Origin: Nitrospirota bacterium
Lineage (GTDB): Bacteria > Nitrospinota > Nitrospinia > Nitrospinales > Nitrospinaceae
Direction: 5' to 3'
Assembly (NCBI GenBank): GCA_003229345.1
Contig: QIDN01000292.1
Coordinates: 1-7,653, forward strand
DNA length: 7,653 bases
In this document: piece after piece, positions 1-4,981 of the stretch
Numbering within the stretch: position 1 is the first letter of the stretch
Layout: each line of letters begins with the position of its first letter
Program-made: the position numbers and the translations under genes
Notes under the pieces: generated by a model
Database searches by the model: none
The model's input: the letters and a program-made list of their open reading frames with translations, nothing else
Told to the model about the DNA's origin: nothing

Positions 1-21
1 AGAATGTTCTCACATCCTAAT

Positions 22-35
22 TATTTTTAAAAATA
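22..35. repeat. 14-bp A+T palindrome
   Basis: A perfect palindrome, TATTTTTAAAAATA, lies in very A+T-rich DNA near the left edge. Such palindromes arise easily by chance at this composition. It could be the remnant of a terminator for a gene left of the window, or nothing at all. There is no G+C stem, so a standard intrinsic terminator is unlikely. Confidence 0.3.
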
Positions 36-57
36 GAAAAAAAATGTTTTAAAATTA

Positions 58-147
58 GTAAAAATCGAATATACTCTGATCTCAATGGAACAAATTTTTT
101 AAGTCTCAAAATTCAATTTACAGGTGTCTGCAGATTTCGATTTTTAC
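58..147. repeat. 12-bp perfect inverted repeat, arms 66 bp apart
   Basis: The left arm GTAAAAATCGAA (58-69) is the exact reverse complement of the right arm TTCGATTTTTAC (136-147). The arms contain a TCGA core, so they are not simply A/T runs, and the dyad centre falls near 102/103. The position upstream of a LysR-type regulator suggests paired operator half-sites or a looped regulator-binding region. That role is inference; only the symmetry is seen directly. Confidence 0.45.
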
Positions 148-160
148 AATTTTTTATTTA

Positions 161-189
161 TTTTCAAATAGTTAGGAATAACCTATACA
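161..189 (+). promoter_or_regulatory. candidate sigma70-type promoter for the LysR gene
   Basis: TTTTCA (161-166) and TATACA (184-189) are separated by 17 bases. The first matches the -35 consensus at four of six positions and the second matches the -10 at five of six. Transcription would begin near 196 and leave a leader of about 76 bases. In DNA this rich in A+T, chance -10 matches are common, so support is modest. Confidence 0.3.
173..185. promoter_or_regulatory. possible LysR-type T-N11-A box
   Basis: TAGG (173-176) and CCTA (182-185) form a small dyad that satisfies the T-N11-A pattern recognised by many LysR-family regulators. It overlaps the candidate -10 element at 184-189, where a bound regulator would block its own promoter. 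Negative autoregulation is common in the family. The motif is short and degenerate, so this is a suggestion only. Confidence 0.22.
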
Positions 190-271
190 TCTCTGCGGAA
201 GGCATAATAAATTTCAACTTCGTCAAAAATTTTAATTTATTCTAAATAAACAAATTTTTAAGGATTTTACT

Positions 272-1159
272 ATGGTTTGGTTAAACTTTCACCACCTGCT
301 TTATTTCCAGACGGTAGCCAACGAAGGCAGTATTATCCAAGCTTCCAAAAAACTGCGCTTGGGCCAGCCCACCATCAGCACCCAACTCAAACTTCTCGAA
401 GAAGCGCTTCAGGTAAAGCTGTTTGACCGCCGGAATAAGAAATTGATTCTGACGGAAGAAGGCAAGGTGGTGTTGGAATACGCCAATCAGATCTTTGCTC
501 TAGGCGATGAGTTGAAGGAGGTTATTTACGATCAAAGCTTTTCCAAGCGCTCCCACCTGCAAGTGGGGGTTATGGAAAGCCTGCCCAAACGGCTGATTTA
601 TAAGCTGGTGCAGTCTGCGCAAACGGGCGGACAATGCACCATCACGGTTCTGGAGGGGACCGGAGACTTTCTGCTAAGAGAACTGTCTGCCCATCGGTTG
701 GATCTGGTATTCACCAATTTTCCCCCGCATATTGGAGAAGGTGCCGAATTTTTCCCGAAACGGCTCGCCAGTGTTCCCATATCCATTTTTGGCACCAGCC
801 GTTTTCGCCATTTAAAATCGGACTTTCCAAAATCATTACAGGGCCAGCCCTTTATTCTCCCTACCCTGCACAGCAAACTCCGACATGATCTGGATCACTA
901 TTTCCGCATCAACAATATCCCCATTAATATCACCATCGAAACACAGGACACCAGCGTCCAGAAAATCCTGGGCATTGAAGGACTGGGGCTGGTACCACTC
1001 CCGGATTTTGCCGGCCAGGAGCTGGTGAAGGAGAAAAAGCTGATCAAGATCGGGACGCTTCCCGAGATCAAGGAGGACTTCTGGATTATCGCCGGGATTC
1101 GAAAAATCACCAATCCGCTGGCCGAGCAAATGATGGAGAACTTCCAGCTGCAATTCTAA
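272..1159 (+). CDS. LysR-family transcriptional regulator, NhaR type
   Basis: A 295-residue DNA-binding regulator of normal LysR length. Residues 5-62 are the N-terminal winged helix-turn-helix: NFHHLLYFQTVANEGSI, then QASKKLRLGQPTIS as the helix-turn-helix region and LKLLEEAL as the start of the linker helix. Residues 95-295 are the substrate-binding-like effector domain, with the family-typical segment VLEGTGDFLLREL (126-138) followed by RLDLVFTNF (142-150). The opening NFHHLLYF and the C-terminal FWIIAGIRKITNP resemble the NhaR subgroup, whose E. coli member activates the NhaA sodium/proton antiporter. The ATG has a good ribosome-binding site, TAAGGA (259-264), 7 bases upstream. No antiporter gene lies nearby, so the regulon cannot be named. 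It converges on the minus-strand pair to its right. Confidence 0.9.
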   Translation: MVWLNFHHLLYFQTVANEGSIIQASKKLRLGQPTISTQLKLLEEALQVKLFDRRNKKLILTEEGKVVLEYANQIFALGDELKEVIYDQSFSKRSHLQVGVMESLPKRLIYKLVQSAQTGGQCTITVLEGTGDFLLRELSAHRLDLVFTNFPPHIGEGAEFFPKRLASVPISIFGTSRFRHLKSDFPKSLQGQPFILPTLHSKLRHDLDHYFRINNIPINITIETQDTSVQKILGIEGLGLVPLPDFAGQELVKEKKLIKIGTLPEIKEDFWIIAGIRKITNPLAEQMMENFQLQF

Positions 1160-1215
1160 AGGGAGCGATGCGGTTTTTCTGATATTTCAAATAAGGGGGG
1201 AGTTAGAAAAAGAGA
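1160..1215. other. convergent intergenic gap with weak inverted repeat
   Basis: This 56-base gap separates the stop of the LysR gene from the stop of the opposing minus-strand gene. TTTTTCT (1174-1180) and AGAAAAA (1205-1211) are complementary and could form a 7-bp, A/T-rich stem with a 24-base loop. A bidirectional terminator would be expected here, but this structure is too weak to call as one. A run of six G (1195-1200) lies in the loop. Confidence 0.3.
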
Positions 1216-1599
1216 TTACTTTTTGTCGCTCAGTTTATCGAACTTTTTCTTAAGGGTTTTTTTATCGCGTTCGACGGACTCGGATACATTATCGGAAACC
1301 TTATTCATCCTTTTTTTAAAAGTGTCGATCACCTTGCGTCCATCAGACTTTTTTGCGGCAGGCGCTTGAGGTTTTTGTTCAGCGGGCTTGGGAGCTTCCT
1401 TCCGGGCCTTATCGGCCGAATTATCCCGCCCCAGCCATTCGTCGAGGTTCCGCTTGATCCCCTGAAAAAACGATTCCTCCTGTTTGCCTTGTGAGGTAGG
1501 GGTTTCTTCAACAGCCCATAGGGGTTGGGCCAGCATAAGTAAAAGCGCGGACACCGCCAGGAAGAGCGACCCTGCCTGCCGTAAAGGAATTTCTTTCAC
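1216..1599 (-). CDS. small exported Lys/Glu-rich protein of unknown function
   Basis: A 127-residue protein if started at GTG 1599. From there the N-terminus is a clean Sec signal peptide: KEIPLRQ, a hydrophobic core (residues 11-24), then QPLWA before a likely cut at 29/30. A longer in-frame reading from 1662 adds a basic tail and overlaps the upstream gene, where it merely re-reads that gene's Lys/Glu-coding end; I reject it. Residues 41-64, EESFFQGIKRNLDEWLG plus RDNSADK, resemble the amphipathic motif repeated in the neighbouring exported protein. Residues 66-84 are Ala/Pro/Lys-rich. Residues 89-127 look helical and strongly charged (TFKKRMNKVSDNVSESVERD). There is no cysteine, lipobox or membrane anchor, so a soluble periplasmic or secreted product is likely. 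The gap to the upstream gene is 31 bases, which suggests one operon. Function unknown. Confidence 0.72.
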   Translation of the reverse strand: MKEIPLRQAGSLFLAVSALLLMLAQPLWAVEETPTSQGKQEESFFQGIKRNLDEWLGRDNSADKARKEAPKPAEQKPQAPAAKKSDGRKVIDTFKKRMNKVSDNVSESVERDKKTLKKKFDKLSDKK

Positions 1600-1617
1600 C
1601 AAGAGCCCCCCCCTCTC
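1600..1617 (-). promoter_or_regulatory. ribosome-binding region containing a G8 tract
   Basis: On the minus strand this reads GAGAGGGGGGGGCTCTTG, immediately followed by the GTG start. The purine stretch is the only Shine-Dalgarno candidate for the small exported protein, and eight consecutive G (1613-1606) sit within it. TTG at 1602-1600 is a possible alternative start in the same frame. Slippage in the tract would change the Shine-Dalgarno spacing without altering the reading frame. Confidence 0.5.
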
Positions 1618-1630
1618 GTTAGATGGCAAT

Positions 1631-2719
1631 TTATTCTTCTTCTTTTTTCTTGTCGTCGGCAATCAGAGTTTTGAAGGTTTCCTTGAGGAGATTTTTGCCT
1701 TTTTTAGCACCGGCGTAGTTCCCCTCCGGTTGCCCTTCCTCTCCTTCATCATCATCGACTACGTATTTCCTCGCCGTGAGTTTCCTGGGTTTGGCGGGAG
1801 CGGATGTTTTCTTAACCGTATCTGCCGCCTTGGCCTGTTTCGTCGCTGATGACTCTTTCTTCTTGTCGCCACCTCCTAGAATAACATCCAGCAGTCCGCC
1901 GGACTCCTCTTTCTTGGCAGATTTTGTTTCTTCAGCTGGCGTGTCTATCTTGGCGGATTTAGAATCACCCTCATCTTTAACAGCCCCCACCCCAATCAGC
2001 CTTTCAAAGGAGTCTTTGAGGGTTTTTTTGGTTTCCGATTTGGCAGTCTTGGGTTGCTCCTCCCCTTTCTTTTGGATCGTGCTTCCGGCTGGAGCCGTGA
2101 TGGGATTCAGGGCATTTTTTTTGGCTGTCTGTTCTTTCTTCTTATCACCACCCATCAGCGATTTCAGGGTTTTGGTGAGGAGACCCTCCTCTTCCTTCTC
2201 AGGCTCAGGCATTTTCCCAGCCGTTTTTTGTAGTTGGGACTTGGAGGCAGCCTCCTTCTTGTCGTCACTGCTTCCTATCAGTTGCTTGAAGGTTTTGGTG
2301 AGAAAACCCTCCTCTTCTACCGGTTTTTTGGCCGGAGCTTTTTTAACATTGGCTTTTTTTACTTTTTTACTTCTGGGTTTGGAGACCTTTTTAGGTTCTT
2401 CCTTTTGGGTTACTTTCGGTTGTTCAACAACAGGTTTTGCAGGTTGGGCTTGTTCGGGGGATTTCTCCGAAGAGATATCCGGAGGAACCGTTTCGGGAGA
2501 TTTCTCCGGAAGGATATCCACCGAAGGGATATCCAGAGGAACCGCGCTACCTCCCATTACCGCTAATTGAAAAGACCCATCAAGCCCCCGGGTTTCCTGA
2601 GGTTGGCTCGTGGAGAATTCTGCCGAAGTGGGGTAAGCGGCCAGGACTGTTTGACTCTCCATGAAACCCAGAAGCGCCTGGACCGCCAATAGTGTTCCAA
2701 AAAACCTAGAATGCCACAT
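1631..2719 (-). CDS. exported repeat-containing Lys/Glu/Pro-rich protein of unknown function
   Basis: A 362-residue protein started at ATG 2719. The alternative GTG at 2734 is disfavoured because it lies inside the Shine-Dalgarno sequence. Residues 1-27 form a signal peptide (MWHSRFFGTLLAVQALLGF, then SQTVLA) with a likely cut before AYPTS. Residues 59-88 are Pro/Ser/Glu-rich with two DI-x-x-EKSPE units, and residues 94-134 are Lys/Pro/Val-rich and basic. Five copies of an amphipathic motif follow at residues 135-156, 176-196, 231-251, 271-289 and 339-360; the first begins EEEGFLTKTFKQLIG. Low-complexity Lys/Ala/Thr linkers separate them. Residues 319-334 are acidic (YVVDDDEGEEGQPEG). There is no cysteine, lipobox or later membrane segment. 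I do not recognise the family. The architecture suggests a flexible exported protein with repeated binding or self-association helices, which is inference. Confidence 0.78.
   Translation of the reverse strand: MWHSRFFGTLLAVQALLGFMESQTVLAAYPTSAEFSTSQPQETRGLDGSFQLAVMGGSAVPLDIPSVDILPEKSPETVPPDISSEKSPEQAQPAKPVVEQPKVTQKEEPKKVSKPRSKKVKKANVKKAPAKKPVEEEGFLTKTFKQLIGSSDDKKEAASKSQLQKTAGKMPEPEKEEEGLLTKTLKSLMGGDKKKEQTAKKNALNPITAPAGSTIQKKGEEQPKTAKSETKKTLKDSFERLIGVGAVKDEGDSKSAKIDTPAEETKSAKKEESGGLLDVILGGGDKKKESSATKQAKAADTVKKTSAPAKPRKLTARKYVVDDDEGEEGQPEGNYAGAKKGKNLLKETFKTLIADDKKKEEE
1640..2317 (-). repeat. five degenerate copies of an amphipathic peptide motif
   Basis: The copies lie at 2317-2252, 2194-2132, 2029-1967, 1909-1853 and 1705-1640 within the large exported-protein gene. 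Their cores read GFLTKTFKQLIGSSDDKKE, GLLTKTLKSLMGGDKKKE, TLKDSFERLIGVGAVKDEG, GGLLDVILGGGDKKKE and NLLKETFKTLIADDKKKE. Copies 1 and 2 are also close at DNA level: 2287-2317 and 2164-2194 match at 27 of 31 bases. The other copies are diverged. A related stretch occurs in the downstream gene at 1479-1408. Confidence 0.75.
2456..2544 (-). repeat. imperfect tandem duplication in a Pro/Ser/Glu-rich segment
   Basis: Plus-strand 2456-2490 and 2495-2544 share GATTTCTCCG, GATATCC and GAGGAACCG in the same order. The second copy carries an extra GATATCC-containing insert. On the coding strand this gives the paired peptides DILPEKSPE and DISSEKSPE. It is an in-frame, low-complexity duplication inside the large exported-protein gene. 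Confidence 0.55.
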
Positions 2720-2727
2720 CAAATTTT

Positions 2728-2736
2728 CTCCCACCT
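2728..2736 (-). promoter_or_regulatory. Shine-Dalgarno site that fixes the ATG 2719 start
   Basis: The minus strand reads AGGTGGGAG, then 8 bases, then ATG at 2719. This spacing is ideal for ATG 2719. The in-frame GTG at 2734-2732 falls inside the site and has no ribosome-binding sequence of its own. Confidence 0.6.
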
Positions 2737-2764
2737 GATAAGGGTAAACTAATCAATTATTAAT

Positions 2765-2770
2765 AGTATA
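2765..2770 (-). promoter_or_regulatory. candidate -10 element for the exported-protein pair
   Basis: The minus strand reads TATACT at 2770-2765, matching the -10 consensus at five of six positions. It would give a leader of roughly 40 bases before ATG 2719. No convincing -35 lies at the usual distance. The 8-bp palindrome AAGCGCTT (2770-2777) abuts it and could be an operator. The evidence is weak. Confidence 0.25.
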
Positions 2771-2873
2771 AGCGCTTGGATGGCTTTTAGCACTCAAAAA
2801 TTTACGAAATTTCCTTTGAAAAACAAGGGCTTAGGAGCGCAATCGTATCCTTTGGAGGAAAAAACGAAATGTC

Positions 2874-2902
2874 TTGAAATCAAACCCTATTTTGTACACA
2901 AT
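2874..2902 (+). promoter_or_regulatory. candidate promoter for the unrecognised helical protein
   Basis: TTGAAA (2874-2879) and CACAAT (2897-2902) are 17 bases apart, matching the -35 consensus at five of six and the -10 at four of six positions. Transcription would begin near 2909. That is just before the ribosome-binding site at 2923-2926 and consistent with a start at ATG 2932. The rest of the 2720-2931 intergenic region shows no convincing gene. Confidence 0.35.
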
Positions 2903-2931
2903 GATCGAACTCAAAATTTCCCAGGAAAATC

Positions 2932-3798
2932 ATGCTCGCTTTTGCCAAAGACATTACCCAGAAGGATCCGAACCACCCCGAGGAAGGCCAAAACGCCAAA
3001 CTCAAGGAGTACATGGACTACCAGCGGAAGATCAACCACGATAAGCTGATCTATCATTCCCTGGACCATGCCAAAGGCTATCTGCAAAAAACCATCAATG
3101 ATATGCGGGGGGATGAAAATAAATTAAAAGGATACCTGGAACAAGCATTCCCGGTTACCCACCGTTATGCCGACTCCGATACCGTGATGCTGATGTTGAG
3201 AAAGTTGTTGAACGCTCACAACGCCACCAACAACTGGTATCGCCTCAATCGTTTCTACTCCGGCCTGGTTTACGACGCCATGAGCCGGTTCGTCCAGATT
3301 TACAACCGCCTGGTCCGTGAAGCGCCGGAAAAAAGTGAGGAGTATGGTATTACCGACAAATTGGAGATCGATTTCGATGACTGGGTCCGGTTGTATTTCC
3401 ATGATCTCGATTTTTTGATCGGACAGCCGCTCTCTTACGTACACTTTACTTTCCGCAAACGCAACCTCGCCATCGAAAATTCCATTCAAAAAGGAATCGA
3501 TTCAGGAAAATCCCGCGAAGAGGCGATTAAAGAGGCGGCAAAGCAATTCAATATCGAAGAGGATGCGGTTTCCATTTTGTCAAACAAAGCCGTCGATCAG
3601 AAGCATCTGGAACTGTTTTACACTTCAGCGGAAAACCCTATCTACGAGTTTCTTTACGATACCGCCTCAGAAGAAGGTTTTATGGACGGCGAATGTCTGA
3701 TCGATCACTCCTATTTTCTCTCCCACCAACTCAAGGGCCTATCCAAAGAGGACGCCGAATCGGTGGTCAGTGAAATCGAAAGGCTTTCAAAACATTAA
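2932..3798 (+). CDS. unrecognised helical soluble protein upstream of hflK
   Basis: A 288-residue protein that I cannot assign to a family. It has no signal peptide, membrane segment or obvious catalytic motif. It is rich in Asp, Glu, Lys and Tyr and reads as mostly helix. Notable stretches are YHSLDHAKGYLQ (41-52), NWYRLNRFYSGLVYDAMSRF (101-120), the Asp-rich IDFDDWVRLYFHDLDFLIG (146-164), and KSREEAIKEAAKQFNIEEDA (193-212), which looks like a small charged helical module. The C-terminus (270-288) is a charged helix. The ATG has AGGA (2923-2926) five bases before the spacer ends, and a plausible promoter just upstream. It lies 75 bases before hflK on the same strand and may work with that membrane complex, but nothing in the sequence shows this. 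An upstream frame from ATG 2901 is discussed as a finding. Confidence 0.8.
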   Translation: MLAFAKDITQKDPNHPEEGQNAKLKEYMDYQRKINHDKLIYHSLDHAKGYLQKTINDMRGDENKLKGYLEQAFPVTHRYADSDTVMLMLRKLLNAHNATNNWYRLNRFYSGLVYDAMSRFVQIYNRLVREAPEKSEEYGITDKLEIDFDDWVRLYFHDLDFLIGQPLSYVHFTFRKRNLAIENSIQKGIDSGKSREEAIKEAAKQFNIEEDAVSILSNKAVDQKHLELFYTSAENPIYEFLYDTASEEGFMDGECLIDHSYFLSHQLKGLSKEDAESVVSEIERLSKH

Positions 3799-3803
3799 AA
3801 GCG

Positions 3804-3812
3804 TGTTAGAAT
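3804..3812 (+). promoter_or_regulatory. candidate extended -10 promoter for hflKC
   Basis: TGT followed by TAGAAT (3807-3812) forms an extended -10 element with five of six -10 matches. The -35 region (CTTTCA, 3784-3789, spacer 17) is poor, as is usual for extended -10 promoters. Transcription would start near 3819, inside the longest open frame of hflK. That argues for a start downstream of there. Confidence 0.38.
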
Positions 3813-3825
3813 GTTGCGGCTTGAT

Positions 3826-3849
3826 CCAAGAGGCGAACACATCTCTTGG
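3826..3849 (+). promoter_or_regulatory. hairpin in the hflK leader
   Basis: CCAAGAG (3826-3832) and CTCTTGG (3843-3849) are perfectly complementary around a 10-base loop. No T-run follows, so it does not look like an intrinsic terminator. If the promoter at 3804-3812 is real, the hairpin lies in the first bases of the hflKC message, where it could stabilise the RNA or affect translation. Confidence 0.45.
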
Positions 3850-3873
3850 CAACTTTCACTTGGTTACGAATTC

Positions 3874-4962
3874 ATGAGCGATAAACACGAAATGTCGTGG
3901 GATGATATTGAAGACCCGGGACCACCGCGGGACCGAGGTCGAGGCGGCCGAGGAGGACGGGGCGGCGGACCCGGCGGCGGTGATCAGGGTCCCCAGTTCG
4001 AAATGCCTCCGATCAAAATCCCGAAGTTAACGCCATCCACCATTCTCATTGGCGTCATTATTCTTCTCGTCGTCTGGATTGTGCCCAGCGTAGTTTATAC
4101 CGTGGCGCAGGATGAAGTCGGCGTGGTCACCCGATTCGGGGAATACGTGCGGACCACCCCGCCGGGATTGCAATTCAAACTTCCCTCTCCCATCGAACAT
4201 GTACAAACGCCGATGGTGCGAAAGGTCCGGGCCGCAACGGTCGGCTTTCGGCAAAGGGGCACTCAGGAGCAGGATGTTCCGAACGAATCCCTGATGTTGA
4301 CGGGAGACGAAAATATTGTCGATATCGACCTTGTCGTCCAATACCACATCACCGACGCCAAGAACTATCTGTTCAATATAAGAAACCCGACCCAAGCGGT
4401 GCACGACGTGGCAGAGACCGCGTTACGCGGCATCATCGGCAACCGGCCGATCGATGACGTGTTGACCATCGGCAAGGCGGAAATCCAGATTCAGGTGAAA
4501 GAATCCATGCAGGCACTTCTGGACAAATACGCTTCGGGCGTTCAAATATTGAACACTCAACTGAAAAATGTCAGTCCGCCGCAACCGGTGGATTTTGCCT
4601 TTAAAGACGTGCAAAGCGCCAAAGAAGATAAAGACCGGCTGATCAATGAAGCCAAGGGCTACAGCAATTCAGTGATTCCGGAGGCACGCGGGAAAGCGGC
4701 CCAGATCATCGCCGCAGCCGAGGCTTACCGGGAAGAGGTGATCAACAAAGCCCAGGGTGACGCCCACCGGTTCCTGGCTCAGTACAAAGAATACAAAAAA
4801 GCTCCGGCAGTCACCAAAACCCGTATCTACCTGGAGACGATGGAAGAAATTTATCCCAGCATGAACAAAGTGATCACTTCCGGAAACAAAAGCGGCGTGA
4901 TTCCCATTCTGCCTCTGGGCAAAAACCTGGGGGAAGTGTTTTCCACCGGTTCCAAAAAATAA
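3874..4962 (+). CDS. hflK: HflK, FtsH protease modulator subunit
   Basis: A 362-residue SPFH/band-7 membrane protein. With HflC it forms the large inner-membrane assembly that encloses the FtsH protease and limits its access to membrane substrates. Residues 18-40 are the Gly/Arg-rich N-terminal tail typical of HflK (RGRGGRGGRGGGPGGG). One membrane helix spans about 55-75 (STILIGVIILLVVWIVP). The SPFH domain follows from QDEVGVVTRFGEY. The C-terminal part carries HflK hallmarks: VSPPQPVDFAFKDVQSAKED, DRLINEAKGYSNSVIPEARG, and KAPAVTKTRIYLETMEEI. I place the start at ATG 3874 (MSDKHEMSWDD). The frame is open from ATG 3811, but that codon precedes the likely transcription start and has no ribosome-binding site. 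ATG 3874 also lacks a clear one, and ATG 3892 remains possible. hflC follows after 19 bases. Confidence 0.95.
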   Translation: MSDKHEMSWDDIEDPGPPRDRGRGGRGGRGGGPGGGDQGPQFEMPPIKIPKLTPSTILIGVIILLVVWIVPSVVYTVAQDEVGVVTRFGEYVRTTPPGLQFKLPSPIEHVQTPMVRKVRAATVGFRQRGTQEQDVPNESLMLTGDENIVDIDLVVQYHITDAKNYLFNIRNPTQAVHDVAETALRGIIGNRPIDDVLTIGKAEIQIQVKESMQALLDKYASGVQILNTQLKNVSPPQPVDFAFKDVQSAKEDKDRLINEAKGYSNSVIPEARGKAAQIIAAAEAYREEVINKAQGDAHRFLAQYKEYKKAPAVTKTRIYLETMEEIYPSMNKVITSGNKSGVIPILPLGKNLGEVFSTGSKK

Positions 4963-4981
4963 ATAAGCACAGGAAACAATA

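Noticed and set aside
1..271. CRISPR leader or tRNA gene in the A+T-rich left end
   Set aside because: There are no regularly spaced direct repeats and no cloverleaf with a TTC-arm signature. The region is simply A+T-rich intergenic DNA.
1776..2570. Long plus-strand open frame (264 codons) opposite the large exported-protein gene
   Set aside because: It is Ser/Phe/Leu-rich, as expected from the antisense of Lys/Glu-rich codons. The minus strand has the signal peptide and a well-spaced ribosome-binding site.
1631..2719. Lipoprotein, or TonB/TolA-like protein with a Pro/Lys-rich spacer
   Set aside because: There is no cysteine after the signal peptide, no retained membrane anchor and no TonB-type C-terminal domain. 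The resemblance is compositional only.
2732..2734. GTG 2734 as start of the large exported protein
   Set aside because: It lies inside the AGGTGGGAG ribosome-binding site and would add MGENL ahead of the signal peptide.
2780..3049. Plus-strand open frame of 89 codons across the divergent region
   Set aside because: It has no ribosome-binding site and overlaps the start of the 2932-3798 gene in another frame. Its second half is that gene's shadow, rich in Arg, Thr and Ser.
3826..3849. Intrinsic terminator after the unrecognised protein
   Set aside because: The stem is good, but no T-run follows and the next bases are mixed. A leader hairpin is the better reading.
3811..3873. 21-residue N-terminal extension of HflK from ATG 3811
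   Set aside because: The codon overlaps the candidate -10 element and lacks a ribosome-binding site. The extension covers the leader hairpin and does not resemble HflK N-termini.
3921..3983. G-quadruplex in the G-rich start of hflK
   Set aside because: Most G runs are only two or three long and are explained by Gly/Arg codons of the HflK tail.
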